64,000 nucleotides of DNA from Cytophagales bacterium (GTDB lineage: Bacteria; Bacteroidota; Bacteroidia; Cytophagales; UBA9547). The notes under the pieces were generated by a model. It ran no database searches, was not told the DNA's origin, and worked only from the letters and a program-made list of their open reading frames with translations. Location: contig JAAFIH010000025.1 in the NCBI GenBank assembly GCA_013297755.1, forward strand, positions 1 through 64,000, given 5' to 3'. Positions 24,962-34,660 of this stretch are shown one piece after another. The number at the start of each line of letters is the position of its first letter. Positions within the stretch are counted from its first letter, which is position 1. Made by a program: the position numbers and the translations under genes.

Positions 24962-27622
24962 TTATCCTAACATGTTTTCTACGACTTTTTCTTCAGATTT
25001 GTAAGAGTAGTGCATATAAATCATTTCGGCAATTAAACCTGTCCATCCTGTTTGATGGCTCGCTCCTAGGCCGGCACCTGTATCGCCATGCATATATTCA
25101 TAAAAATGAATATAATCTTTGAAATGAGGATCCGTTTGTATCATCACATTGTCGCCATGGATGGGTCTGTATCCTTTTTTGTCTCTCATAAACAATCGCA
25201 TCATGCGCATACGCAATTCATCGGCTATTTGCCTCAAATCAAGCATATTGCCCGAACCAGTAGGATACTCAATTTTATAATCGCTGCCATAGTACATGTG
25301 AAATTTATTGAGCGATTCTATAATCATATAGTTTACTGGAAACCAAATAGGCCCTCTCCAATTAGAGTTGCCTCCAAACATGGAGCTGTCGGATTCGCCA
25401 GGGTTGTAGGCTACAGAATATTCTGCATTTTCGTGTTTGAAAATATATGGATTTTCTAAATGATATTTTGATAATGCCCTTATGCCATAATCAGACAAAA
25501 ACTCGGTTTCGTCTAACATTCTTTTCAATACTTTTTTGAGTCTACTGCCTTTAATAATCGAAAAACGCCTACGAACACCCTTGCTGGGGTCTCGCCAAGC
25601 CGAAACTAGGGTAGCATATTTGGGTTTATAATCCAAAAACCATTCCATTCTGCGTTTAAAGTTTGGTAATTTTTCTAATAAATCGGGTTCAATAGTTTCT
25701 ACTGCAAATAGGGGTATCAATCCTACCATAGATCTTATTTTGATAGGGATAAATTCGCCATTGTGCATATTGAGCACATCGTAGAAAAATTCGTCTTGTT
25801 CGTTCCACAAATTAAGAGCCGAACCCGAAATATTGGCAATAGCACCAGCAATGTATAAGAAATGTTCCAAAAATTTGGAGGCAGTATCTTCATAGGCTGA
25901 GTTGTTTCGTGCCAAATTGAGCGATATTTTAAGCATATTGAGCGAGTACATGGCTATCCAACTGGTGCCATCGGCTTGCTCTAATTTACCACCTGTGGGC
26001 AGTGGCCTGCTTCTATCAAAAACCCCAATATTATCCATGCCCAAAAATCCGCCTTCAAAAATATTTTTGCCATCACTATCTTTTTGGTTTATCCACCAAG
26101 TGAAATTGAGCATCAATTTATGAAAAACCCTTTCTAAAAAATCGTAATCAGATTTGCCATATACATTTCGCTCTATCTGAAACACACGTATACAAGCCCA
26201 AGCATGCACAGGTGGATTGACATCCGAAAAATTCCACTCATAGGCTGGTATTTGCCCATTGGGGTGCATATACCATTCTCTTAGCAACAATAAAAGTTGT
26301 CTTTTGGCAAAATCTGGATCTACGACAGCAATAGCAATGACATGAAAAGCCAAATCCCAGGCGGCATACCAAGGATACTCCCACTTGTCGGGCATGGATA
26401 TGATGTCCATGTTGTTGAGGTGTCGCCATTGGTTGTTGCGACCCCACTCTCTACCACGTGGAGGATAGGTGCCAGGGTCGCCTTTGAGCCACAAATCTAC
26501 ATCATAATAAAAAAACTGCTTAGACATCAGCATGCCACCAAAGGCTTGTCTTTGTATGTTTTTGAGGTCTGGGTCTTCTACTTTTTCTTGTATTTCGTTA
26601 TAAAAAATATCAGCTTCGTTTTTTCTCATATCAAAGATTTCATTAAAATCTCTGAATGGAAACTTATTATAACTCTTACTTAATCTCAAGCGAATAGTAT
26701 AGCTTTCGCCTGGTTCTATCAACGAGGTATATTGTAGGCCAGCTTTGGTGCCTTCATCGGCCGAGTTGATGGCTTTTTTGTTTCCTTTTACGATATATTC
26801 GTGAAAAGCATCTTTATAAAACCCTTTTTTTGGTTTGGCCGCATATACAGCATGCCAGTTGGTTTCGTTGTTGGTAAAAAGTGGGGTAGGATGGCCTTCG
26901 TAATAAAAATTAAAGTTTCCTAAATCCCTATGTTCTATATATATAGTGTTTACCCCAGCGCTCAAGCGTGGCTTGTAGGGATCATCAGGCACAAAAGACC
27001 AAAAATTGCGAAACCAAAGTTGTGGTATAATATCTAAGGTGGCCGTTTCGGGACCTCTATTTACTGCTGTTATTTTTATACAAATATCATCTTGGTCGAA
27101 TTTAGCATATTCCGTAAAAATATCAAAGTATCTATTTTCTTCAAAAATGCCAGTATCTATCAATTCGTATTCGGTTTCGGTACGACTTCTTTTGGCAGTT
27201 TCGTCTATAATTTCTTGATATGGGAACTCCTTTTGAGGATATTTATACAACATTTTCATATACGAATGTGTAGGCGTGCTATCCAAATAGTAGTACATTT
27301 CCTTCACATCTTCGCCATGATTGCCTTGGTTGCCCGTCAATCCAAACAATCGTTCTTTCAAAAAAGGGTCTTTTTCGTTCCAAAAAGCAGGTGCAAAGCA
27401 CAAAAATTGTTTATTATCACTAATGCCACAAATGCCATCTTCGCCCCAGCGATAGGCTCTTGAGCGTGCCATATCATGCGTAAAATATTCCCAAGCAGAG
27501 CCATGTTCGCTATAATCTTCTCGTACAGTACCCCATTGACGCTCCGACATATAGGGACCCCAAGTTTTCCATGTTCTATTACCTTTGGTGTGTAGTACTC
27601 TTTCTTTTTCTGGATTGTGCAT
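24962..27622 (-). CDS. GH63-like (MGH1-type) glucosidase
   Basis: About 886 residues from the ATG at 27622 (MHNPEKERVLHTKGNRTWKT); a TTG two codons earlier is the alternative. Family marks: AYRWGEDGICGISDNKQFLC and FAPAFWNEKDPFLKERLFGL near the N-terminus, then an (alpha/alpha)6 region with YPWYAAWDLAFHVIAIAVVD, PAYEWNFSDVNPPVHAWACI and NWRGPIWFPVNYMIIESLNK. The Asp in AAWDLAFH and acids in the later blocks are the expected catalytic positions of the clan. No signal peptide, so it is probably cytosolic, hydrolysing alpha-linked glucose or mannosylglycerate-like substrates. It is not part of a visible polysaccharide utilisation locus. Confidence 0.8.
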   Translation of the reverse strand: MHNPEKERVLHTKGNRTWKTWGPYMSERQWGTVREDYSEHGSAWEYFTHDMARSRAYRWGEDGICGISDNKQFLCFAPAFWNEKDPFLKERLFGLTGNQGNHGEDVKEMYYYLDSTPTHSYMKMLYKYPQKEFPYQEIIDETAKRSRTETEYELIDTGIFEENRYFDIFTEYAKFDQDDICIKITAVNRGPETATLDIIPQLWFRNFWSFVPDDPYKPRLSAGVNTIYIEHRDLGNFNFYYEGHPTPLFTNNETNWHAVYAAKPKKGFYKDAFHEYIVKGNKKAINSADEGTKAGLQYTSLIEPGESYTIRLRLSKSYNKFPFRDFNEIFDMRKNEADIFYNEIQEKVEDPDLKNIQRQAFGGMLMSKQFFYYDVDLWLKGDPGTYPPRGREWGRNNQWRHLNNMDIISMPDKWEYPWYAAWDLAFHVIAIAVVDPDFAKRQLLLLLREWYMHPNGQIPAYEWNFSDVNPPVHAWACIRVFQIERNVYGKSDYDFLERVFHKLMLNFTWWINQKDSDGKNIFEGGFLGMDNIGVFDRSRPLPTGGKLEQADGTSWIAMYSLNMLKISLNLARNNSAYEDTASKFLEHFLYIAGAIANISGSALNLWNEQDEFFYDVLNMHNGEFIPIKIRSMVGLIPLFAVETIEPDLLEKLPNFKRRMEWFLDYKPKYATLVSAWRDPSKGVRRRFSIIKGSRLKKVLKRMLDETEFLSDYGIRALSKYHLENPYIFKHENAEYSVAYNPGESDSSMFGGNSNWRGPIWFPVNYMIIESLNKFHMYYGSDYKIEYPTGSGNMLDLRQIADELRMRMMRLFMRDKKGYRPIHGDNVMIQTDPHFKDYIHFYEYMHGDTGAGLGASHQTGWTGLIAEMIYMHYSYKSEEKVVENMLG

Positions 27623-27814
27623 TACCAATATTTTTTTGAAAGGTACTAATATCTATGATATTGTGCCAAAAAATGTATTATTTTTTTTATAAATGTACAT
27701 TTTTAAATCAATTTTTGGGAAATAAGCCTCAAAAATGTAATTTGATGTAAATTGACTTTTATTGCTAAAATGCTTATTTTTTATAAATTTTAGATACTAA
27801 ATTACATATTGCTG

Positions 27815-27822
27815 TTATATTT
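27815..27822 (+). promoter_or_regulatory. TAnnTTTG box before the histidine phosphatase gene
   Basis: The sequence here includes TATATTTG, 23 bases before the TTG start at 27846. Its position favours initiation near 27846, since no in-frame ATG lies between. Confidence 0.35.
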
Positions 27823-27845
27823 GTAATGTCATAAAACTATATATT

Positions 27846-28463
27846 TTGCTTTCAAAAACTATTTATCTTATACGCCACGGGCAAACCGATTTCAACAAAA
27901 AAGGAATTGTGCAAGGCAGCCGTGTAGACTCCGACCTCAACGATGAAGGACGTATGCAAGCAAAACTTTTTTTTGAAAAATACAAAAATATCCCTTTTGA
28001 TAAAATTTATACTTCAAAATTGAAACGCACCAGCCAATCAGTACAAGGTTTTATAGACAAAGGCATACCTACAGAATCGCTATTGGGGCTCAACGAAATC
28101 AGTTGGGGCGACCAAGATGGTGTAGCCTCAAATGCAGATATGCACGAATATTATAATTTTGTGGCCAATGAATGGGCAACTGGCAACTTGGATTTGCAAA
28201 TTGGCGGTGGCGAAAGCCCCAATCAAGTGGCTCAAAGGCAAAAACAAGCCATAGAAACTATTTTTGGAAACGAAAACGAAAAAACTATACTCATTTGTAT
28301 GCACGGTCGTGCATTAAGAATTTTGCTTTGCACTATCTTGGGCAAATCTCTTACCCAAATGGATACTTTTGCTCATGCAAATTTATGCTTATATTTGCTT
28401 CATAAAACCGCAAATGGATTTGATGTAGTCATGTCAAATGATATTTCGCATTATAAACAATAA
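27846..28463 (+). CDS. Histidine phosphatase family protein (phosphoglycerate mutase-like)
   Basis: 205 residues. The catalytic histidine motif is IYLIRHGQTDFNKKG near residue 5-19 (RHG). The second half-site is TILICMHGRALRILLCTILG (CMHGRAL), and the proton-donor Glu lies in LLGLNEISWGDQDG. These enzymes dephosphorylate small phosphoesters or sugars via a phosphohistidine; the exact substrate is unclear. Starts at TTG 27846. The next gene begins 44 bases downstream on the same strand. Confidence 0.88.
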   Translation: MLSKTIYLIRHGQTDFNKKGIVQGSRVDSDLNDEGRMQAKLFFEKYKNIPFDKIYTSKLKRTSQSVQGFIDKGIPTESLLGLNEISWGDQDGVASNADMHEYYNFVANEWATGNLDLQIGGGESPNQVAQRQKQAIETIFGNENEKTILICMHGRALRILLCTILGKSLTQMDTFAHANLCLYLLHKTANGFDVVMSNDISHYKQ

Positions 28464-28507
28464 TATTTAATTCTTACTGAATTATCCATGTTTTATCAAA
28501 AAATGAA

Positions 28508-29275
28508 ATGAAAAAAATATTTACATACTTATTGTTGCTTACTTTTTTTGTCAATATACAAGCCAAAGAAGTACCCCAAATGCCAAATCCACCCAGATTG
28601 GTAAACGATTTTGCAAACATAATGGCACCTCAGGATGCCAATGTGATAGAGCAAAAATTAAGAATTTTCAATGATTCTACCTCAACCCAAATAGTAATAA
28701 TTACCGAAAATTCTATCGATGATGATGATGTTTTTGATTATTCGTTTAGACTTGCCCAAAAATGGGGAATAGGCCAAAAAGGCAAAAACAACGGTGTTTT
28801 GATTTATACTGCCATAGCCGAACGCAAAATTAGAATTCAGGTAGGATATGGCCTCGAGGCAGTATTAACAGATGCAGCTTGCAAAGAAATAATAGAAAAA
28901 ATCATAAAACCTGCATTCAAACAAAAAAGCTATGCAGCTGGGCTTGATGCCGCCACTACACAAATCATGGCCATCTGCAAAGGCGAATATTCGGCCGATC
29001 CAAAAGAAAAAAAAGGCCTCAATCCAGCTTTTATCATGCTTATTATCATTATAGTATTGGTCATATTATCGATCTCGAGCAAAGGCGGGGGTGGCAGAAC
29101 ATACTCTAGCAGTGGCTCCGATTGGTGGACAGCAGCCATGATTGGCAGTGCCATGTCGGGTGGTGGTCGCAGAAGTGGCGGTGGCTCGTTTGGCGATTTT
29201 TCGAGTGGCAGTGGCTCGTTTGGCGGCTTTGGTGGCGGCTCGTTTGGTGGTGGTGGAGCTGGTGGCGATTGGTAA
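28508..29275 (+). CDS. TPM-domain protein with glycine-rich C-terminus
   Basis: 255 residues: a signal peptide (KIFTYLLLLTFFVNIQAKEV), a TPM domain (residues about 30-155, VNDFANIMAPQDANVIEQKL, QIVIITENSIDDDDVFDYSF, WGIGQKGKNNGVLIYTAIAE, RKIRIQVGYGLEAVLTDAAC), one membrane helix (PAFIMLIIIIVLVILSISSK), then a Gly/Ser-rich tail ending GGGGAGGDW. This is the YgcG/TPM family; plant homologue TLP18.3 is linked to photosystem repair and bacterial function is unclear. Probably periplasmic and anchored by the helix. Confidence 0.85.
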   Translation: MKKIFTYLLLLTFFVNIQAKEVPQMPNPPRLVNDFANIMAPQDANVIEQKLRIFNDSTSTQIVIITENSIDDDDVFDYSFRLAQKWGIGQKGKNNGVLIYTAIAERKIRIQVGYGLEAVLTDAACKEIIEKIIKPAFKQKSYAAGLDAATTQIMAICKGEYSADPKEKKGLNPAFIMLIIIIVLVILSISSKGGGGRTYSSSGSDWWTAAMIGSAMSGGGRRSGGGSFGDFSSGSGSFGGFGGGSFGGGGAGGDW

Positions 29276-29338
29276 TCATAATAATTGAGCGTATTATTAT
29301 AAATATTACTTTTTTGTGTTTTTTTAAGAAATAATTAA

Positions 29339-30508
29339 ATGAAAACCAAAACTTATCTAAAAAATGCGAAACTTAGTGGTTATAAATCAATAAAAAAATT
29401 AAGCATTGATTTTGAGCCTAGTTTAAATATAATTATTGGCAAAAATTCTGCTGGAAAAAGTAATTTCCTTGAATTTATAGATAGATGTCTTTGGTTAGAA
29501 TACACAGGATTATACAACTTCAGTTCAGAACTAGAATTTCAAAACGATGACACCTACACTATAAAAGCTGAATTAAAAACTATTACAAAAATTGAAAATA
29601 ATTTAGTTTTACCAACCAATACTGAAATAAAACAGACATTTTATAAAAACGATAAAGACCAATTAGATTTAACTTTTTTCTTGATTAATCAATTTTTTTA
29701 TGGCTCAAATTTTGTCAAACATGGAATACCCACTACTTACAATCTGATAGACAAACCATACTCGTTTAATTTTGCATTAAAAGAATTTCCATTTTTATTA
29801 CAAAGCCAACTTCTTGATTCTCAAACACCTCATAGTATAAAGAAATTTATACACTCATTTTTTCAACTATCAATGTATCAATATGACGAAAAATTACCTA
29901 TTATTCCACAAATAAAAACCAAAATCTTAATAGCTTTTGAAACCCTAGAAAACATAAAAAATCATTTACAAAAAATAACATCCATACAAGATATTCGATT
30001 AAATGAAAATTTCAATATATATTATGAAGAAAATAAAAAACAGTTTACAATTAATAATATTTTTTTAGAATTTAAAATATTTAACGATTGGCTTCCGTTT
30101 TCTTGTTTGTCGGATGGCACAAAAAGAATTGTATACATAGTAATGGAGGTTTTAAGCAATATTACAATACACAAAAAAATTGGCCTACAAAATAGAGATG
30201 ATTCTATCAATCGAATTATATTGATAGAAGAACCAGAGTTGGGTATTCATCCTCATCAACTTCATCAATTAATGATTTTTTTGAAAGAGCAATCGCATGA
30301 CAAACAAATTATAATGACAACACATGCACCCAAAGCCATTGATATTTTAGATGATTCAGAGTTGAATAAAATCATACTAGCTTTTAATACATCCGAAAAT
30401 GGAACGCAACTACGCCATTTATCAGAGAAAGAAATTGTAAAAGGAAAAAAATATATGCAAGAAGATTTTTTGAGCGATTATTGGATATATTCAGACCTTG
30501 AAAAATAA
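29339..30508 (+). CDS. AAA-family ATPase (OLD-like) of a second ATPase/Toprim pair
   Basis: 389 residues. Walker A is NIIIGKNSAGKSNFLEFID near residue 30-48; Walker B is RIILIEEPELGIHPHQLHQL near 298-317 with the OLD-type switch IIMTTHAPKAIDILDDSELN. SDGTKRIVYIVMEVLSN is the ABC-like signature region. The next gene starts 3 bases after the stop and carries Toprim-like motifs, so they probably form a two-gene anti-phage ATPase/nuclease module. It is analogous to 18041-19892 but on the other strand and outside the cassette array. Confidence 0.75.
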   Translation: MKTKTYLKNAKLSGYKSIKKLSIDFEPSLNIIIGKNSAGKSNFLEFIDRCLWLEYTGLYNFSSELEFQNDDTYTIKAELKTITKIENNLVLPTNTEIKQTFYKNDKDQLDLTFFLINQFFYGSNFVKHGIPTTYNLIDKPYSFNFALKEFPFLLQSQLLDSQTPHSIKKFIHSFFQLSMYQYDEKLPIIPQIKTKILIAFETLENIKNHLQKITSIQDIRLNENFNIYYEENKKQFTINNIFLEFKIFNDWLPFSCLSDGTKRIVYIVMEVLSNITIHKKIGLQNRDDSINRIILIEEPELGIHPHQLHQLMIFLKEQSHDKQIIMTTHAPKAIDILDDSELNKIILAFNTSENGTQLRHLSEKEIVKGKKYMQEDFLSDYWIYSDLEK

Positions 30509-30511
30509 GCT

Positions 30512-31075
30512 ATGATTAAGATTGGGTTGGTAGGAGAAGCTCCTAATGATACAGAAGCTATAAAAAACTTACTTTCTAAAAAATATACTGGAACTAAGTT
30601 TGAATATTTTTTAATGATAATAAATGTTGGTGGAAGTGAATTGGACAATCAAAAATCAAAAAGAGTACTAAGGATAGAATTTGAAGTTGAAAAGCCAGAT
30701 ATTGTAATTTTTATAAGAGATTTGGATGGATTAGAAAACGATAAATCTAAGCTAAAATCCAGAAAAAATTACTATATCCAAAGTAATTCTATAGTCAATA
30801 AAAAGGGAATATTTCTTTTGCATATCTATGAAGCTGAAGCTCTAATTTTTACAGACATCGAAGCATTTAACAAAGCCAATAATACCAACTATATTTTCAC
30901 TGGAAATCCAATGGATATAGTAAAACCAAAGGAAGAATTACTGAAAATCGATAGCAAATACAAAGAATCAGATATGGCTAAAATCTATAAAAATATTGAT
31001 TTTGAAAAAGTATTGAGTTGTAAATATTTCAAAAATTTTATTGATGAATCTGAAAATATAGTAAGAAATATATAA
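30512..31075 (+). CDS. DUF4276/Toprim-like partner of the ATPase
   Basis: 187 residues starting 3 bases after the ATPase stop. IGLVGEAPNDTEAIKNLL near residue 3-20 supplies the Glu of the first Toprim motif; VIFIRDLDGLEND supplies D-x-D; LHIYEAEALIFTDIEAFN is the acidic block typical of DUF4276-like proteins. Probably a metal-dependent nuclease subunit controlled by the ATPase; inferred from motifs and pairing. Confidence 0.6.
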   Translation: MIKIGLVGEAPNDTEAIKNLLSKKYTGTKFEYFLMIINVGGSELDNQKSKRVLRIEFEVEKPDIVIFIRDLDGLENDKSKLKSRKNYYIQSNSIVNKKGIFLLHIYEAEALIFTDIEAFNKANNTNYIFTGNPMDIVKPKEELLKIDSKYKESDMAKIYKNIDFEKVLSCKYFKNFIDESENIVRNI

Positions 31076-31180
31076 ATAGTTTAAACAAATACTTTTTAAA
31101 GATAAATAAGATTGTTTATATAATTGATCCTATTTGAAACAACGCAAACTTGATTTATTAATTTTAACTGAGAGGTGTAG

Positions 31181-31215
31181 TTTGTTTGATATTTATACAA
31201 TTTTGATTACTTTTG
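31181..31215 (+). promoter_or_regulatory. Bacteroidota-type promoter for the TonB receptor gene
   Basis: TTTG at 31185-31188, a 19-base spacer and TACTTTTG at 31208-31215, a close fit to TTTG-N19-TAnnTTTG (a second TTTG is at 31181). Transcription would begin about 31222, supporting translation from the TTG at 31224 rather than 31134. Confidence 0.5.
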
Positions 31216-31223
31216 AAACCAGT

Positions 31224-33629
31224 TTGAAGTCTCATCTATCTGTAGTAATATTTTATTTTTTAGCTTGTGCCAATATATATGCCCAAAATAATGTTTCGGG
31301 TGTTGTAAAAGACCAACAAAGTAAGCCCATTGCTTATGCAACAGTATTTTTGCAAGGTAGCAATATGGCCACTACTACCAATAAAGACGGATATTTTGAG
31401 CTATCCATTCCCCCAGAATCTTCACAGACTTTGATAGTAAAGTTTTTGGGATACAAAGAATTTACAACAAAAATAATTGCGCCCAAAAATCAAAATATTA
31501 CTTTAGATGTAGTACTTTTGCAGGATATAAAAACAATAAGCACGGTAGATATAGAAGGCAAAAATATACGAAGAGAAGAAGCCAGTATGATGGTAATAGA
31601 CCCACGAGAGACCAAAATGTTGCCTTCGGCTTTTGGCGATTTCAACAAGGTTTTGCAGGCTTTGCCAGGTGTTTCTACCAACAGCGAACTTAGTTCTACT
31701 TATGCTGTACGAGGTGGAAATTACGATGAAAATGCCATTTTTGTCAATGGAATTGAAGTTTATAGGCCATTTTTGGTAAGCTCGGGTCAGCAAGAAGGGC
31801 TTAGTTTTGTCAATCCAAATTTGGCTGCTGGTGTAGAATTTTCTACAGGTGGATGGCAAGCCAAATATGGCGACAAGTTAAGTTCTATCCTCAATGTAAG
31901 CTACAAAAAACCTACCAGAGCCGAAGGCTCAGCTACCCTAAGTATGCTTGGTGGTACAGCCCATATAGGGGGTGTAGACAAAAAAAATAGAGTAACTTTT
32001 ATGCTTGGGTTTAGAAATAAATCTGGCCGATACTTACTTAATTCTCTGCCCGTTCAAGGTCAGTATTTTCCATCGTTCAACGATTTGCAAATATTTACTA
32101 CCCTAGACCTGACCAACCGAAAAAAAGAATTTGCCATAGCCAAACGTACAGAGTTGAGCATATTGGCTACTTATGCCCAAAATAGATTTAGTATAATACC
32201 ACAATTACAAGAAACCTCGTTTGGTACCTCCGACCAAGTTTTGTTATTTAAAGTAGATTTTGAAGGTACCGAAAAAATGAATTATGACACCTACCAAGGA
32301 GGAGCAAAATTGAGCCACTGGGTAACCTCAAATTTTCGTACAGAATGGTATATATCAGGCATGGACACCAGAGAGCGAGAGTTTATCAACCTGGAAGCAG
32401 GCTACCAGCTATGCGATGTAAACCCAGAGCCAGGTATAGCCGAACGCAACAAGTGTGCCGTAACCAGAGGCATAGGTACCCAGTTTAGATACGCCCGCAA
32501 TAGCTTACATTCTACCGTAATTGGTTCAGAATCAAGGAATTATCTAAAAATAAATCAATCGTTGCAGCTAGAATTTGGTAGCAAATACACCCACGAGAGT
32601 TTTACAGATATTTTGCAACAATATTCATTTAATGATTCTTTGGATTATGCCATATTCAACCCAAGATTTACAACATTTCCTGCCCTCAATAGCAATATAC
32701 AACTAAACACAAATCGTATGGCAAGCTATGCACAAGCCACTATACGTATAGATAGTACTCAAAAAATAACGATAGGTACACGTGTAGGTTGGTGGGACTT
32801 AAACAGGCAGTGGCTTTTTAGTCCAAATATGCAATATTCTTACAAACCAGCTTGGAAAAAAGATATTATCTTTAAATGTGCCACTGGTATCTATCGACAA
32901 CCCCCTTTTTACAGAGAATTACGCAATTTTGAAGGACAAATCAACCCCAATGTAAAAGCTCAAAGTTCTATACATATAGTAGCAGGTATAGATTATGCTT
33001 TTAAATCTGGTCGCAAAAATTTTAGATTAACATCCGAGATATATTATAAACATATTTGGGATGTAGTGCCTTACGACATAGACAATGTTCGATTGAGATA
33101 TTATGCCAAAAACAACGCCATAGCCTATGCTACTGGCATAGATACACGCATTTCAGGAGAGCTTATACGTGGCAGCGAAAGCTGGTTTAGTATCAGTTTT
33201 ATGCAAACTAAAGAAAAAATAGATAACGGCCCCTGGATAAGTCGCCCCACAGACCAACGTATAAATTTTGCTACCTACATCCAAGACCATGTGCCAGGTA
33301 TACCCGCCTGGAAAGTATATTTAAGTCTATTTTTTGGTGCAGGGTTGCCAGTAAGCCTTCCCAACACACCCGACAAAAGAAGTTTTATCACTGCCCCAGC
33401 CTATCGCAGAGTTGATATTGGCACACACTATACGTTATTTTATAACGACAAAACCATAAGTAAAAAACTATTTGAAAGTATCACTTTGGGTATAGAGATA
33501 CTCAACCTTTTTGGCATTAATAATACCATTTCTTACCAATGGATTGCTGATTTCAATAATCGCTATTATGCTGTACCCAATACGCTCTCACAAAGATTTA
33601 TCAATGCAAAAGTAAGTGCTACTTTTTAA
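31224..33629 (+). CDS. TonB-dependent receptor with carboxypeptidase-like N-terminal domain
   Basis: About 801 residues from a TTG at 31224, which gives a good signal peptide (LKSHLSVVIFYFLACANIYA, cut before Q). The open frame extends back to 31134, but the promoter at 31181-31215 would make that part untranscribed. After the signal: a CarboxypepD_reg domain (VSGVVKDQQSKPIAYATVFL), a plug (MLPSAFGDFNKVLQALPGVS, VRGGNYDENAIFVNGIEVYR, GWQAKYGDKLSSILNVSYKK) and a barrel ending ISYQWIADFNN...FINAKVSATF. Substrate unknown; no SusD partner is seen, so it is not a classic glycan system. Confidence 0.85.
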   Translation: MKSHLSVVIFYFLACANIYAQNNVSGVVKDQQSKPIAYATVFLQGSNMATTTNKDGYFELSIPPESSQTLIVKFLGYKEFTTKIIAPKNQNITLDVVLLQDIKTISTVDIEGKNIRREEASMMVIDPRETKMLPSAFGDFNKVLQALPGVSTNSELSSTYAVRGGNYDENAIFVNGIEVYRPFLVSSGQQEGLSFVNPNLAAGVEFSTGGWQAKYGDKLSSILNVSYKKPTRAEGSATLSMLGGTAHIGGVDKKNRVTFMLGFRNKSGRYLLNSLPVQGQYFPSFNDLQIFTTLDLTNRKKEFAIAKRTELSILATYAQNRFSIIPQLQETSFGTSDQVLLFKVDFEGTEKMNYDTYQGGAKLSHWVTSNFRTEWYISGMDTREREFINLEAGYQLCDVNPEPGIAERNKCAVTRGIGTQFRYARNSLHSTVIGSESRNYLKINQSLQLEFGSKYTHESFTDILQQYSFNDSLDYAIFNPRFTTFPALNSNIQLNTNRMASYAQATIRIDSTQKITIGTRVGWWDLNRQWLFSPNMQYSYKPAWKKDIIFKCATGIYRQPPFYRELRNFEGQINPNVKAQSSIHIVAGIDYAFKSGRKNFRLTSEIYYKHIWDVVPYDIDNVRLRYYAKNNAIAYATGIDTRISGELIRGSESWFSISFMQTKEKIDNGPWISRPTDQRINFATYIQDHVPGIPAWKVYLSLFFGAGLPVSLPNTPDKRSFITAPAYRRVDIGTHYTLFYNDKTISKKLFESITLGIEILNLFGINNTISYQWIADFNNRYYAVPNTLSQRFINAKVSATF

Positions 33630-33678
33630 TTCAAACAAAATAACAAACTCAATGTGTTTTTTATAAAATACATATTTA

Positions 33679-34653
33679 TCCATGAAAAATAACAAACATA
33701 ATATGAATTTTTCATGGAGAATACTGTAAATCATCCATGAAAAATAACAAACATAATATGAATTTTTCATGGAGAATACTGTAAATCATCCATGAAAAAT
33801 AACAAACATAATATGAATTTTTCATGGAGAATACTATAAATCATCCATGAAAAAAAACAAACATAATATGAATTTTTCATGGAGAATACTATAAATCATC
33901 CATGAAAAAAAACAAATTTAGTGTCAATATTTCATGGATAAAATTTTTAATTAACCATGAAAAACAACAAACTTAATATGAATTTTTCATGGAGAATATA
34001 ATGAATCATCCATGAAAAATAACAAACATACTATCAATTTTTCATGGAGAATATTGTAAATCATCCATGAAAAATAACAAATGTGATATCAATATTTCTT
34101 GGATAATACTATGATTAAACCATGAAAATTAACAAATTTAGTGTCAATATTTCATGGATAAAATTTTTAATTAACCATGAAAAACAACAAACTTAATATG
34201 AATTTTTCATGGAGAATATAATGAATCATCCATGAAAAATAACAAACATACTATCAATTTTTCATGGAGAATATTGTAAATCATCCATGAAAAATAACAA
34301 ATGTGATATCAATATTTCTTGGATAATACTATGATTAAACCATGAAAATTAACAAATTTAGTGTCAATATTTCATGGATAAAATTTTTAATTAACCATGA
34401 AAAACAACAAACTTAATATGAATTTTTCATGGAGAATATAATGAATCATCCATGAAAAATAACAAACATACTATCAATTTTTCATGGAGAATATTGTAAA
34501 TCATCCATGAAAAATAACAAATGTGATATCAATATTTCTTGGATAATACTATGATTAAATCATGAAAATTAACAAATTTAGTGTCAATTTTTCATGGATA
34601 TTATTGTAATTAAACCATGAAAAATAACAAACATATTATCAATTTTTCATGGA
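33679..34653. repeat. Array of 18 palindromic 55-bp repeats
   Basis: Units start every 55 bases from 33679 to about 34614. The consensus is a palindrome TCCATGAAAAAT, an 18-base centre containing AACAAA, then ATTTTTCATGGA, and about 15 bases of linker. Linkers and centres fall into a few recurring types, and a block of four units (220 bp) is itself repeated three times from about 33955. The array starts 50 bases after the receptor stop codon (a vestigial unit may overlap its end) and runs to 8 bases from the stop of the DUF4143 ATPase gene. Confidence 0.9.
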
Positions 34654-34660
34654 TTGTAAA

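Noticed and set aside
31134-31223. Upstream extension of the large TonB receptor (start at 31134)
   Set aside because: It overlaps the best promoter match and would bury the signal peptide 30 residues inside; the TTG at 31224 fits better.
33679-34653. CRISPR array
   Set aside because: Period is regular, but the repeats are palindromic throughout, the linkers recur among units, and no cas genes are near.
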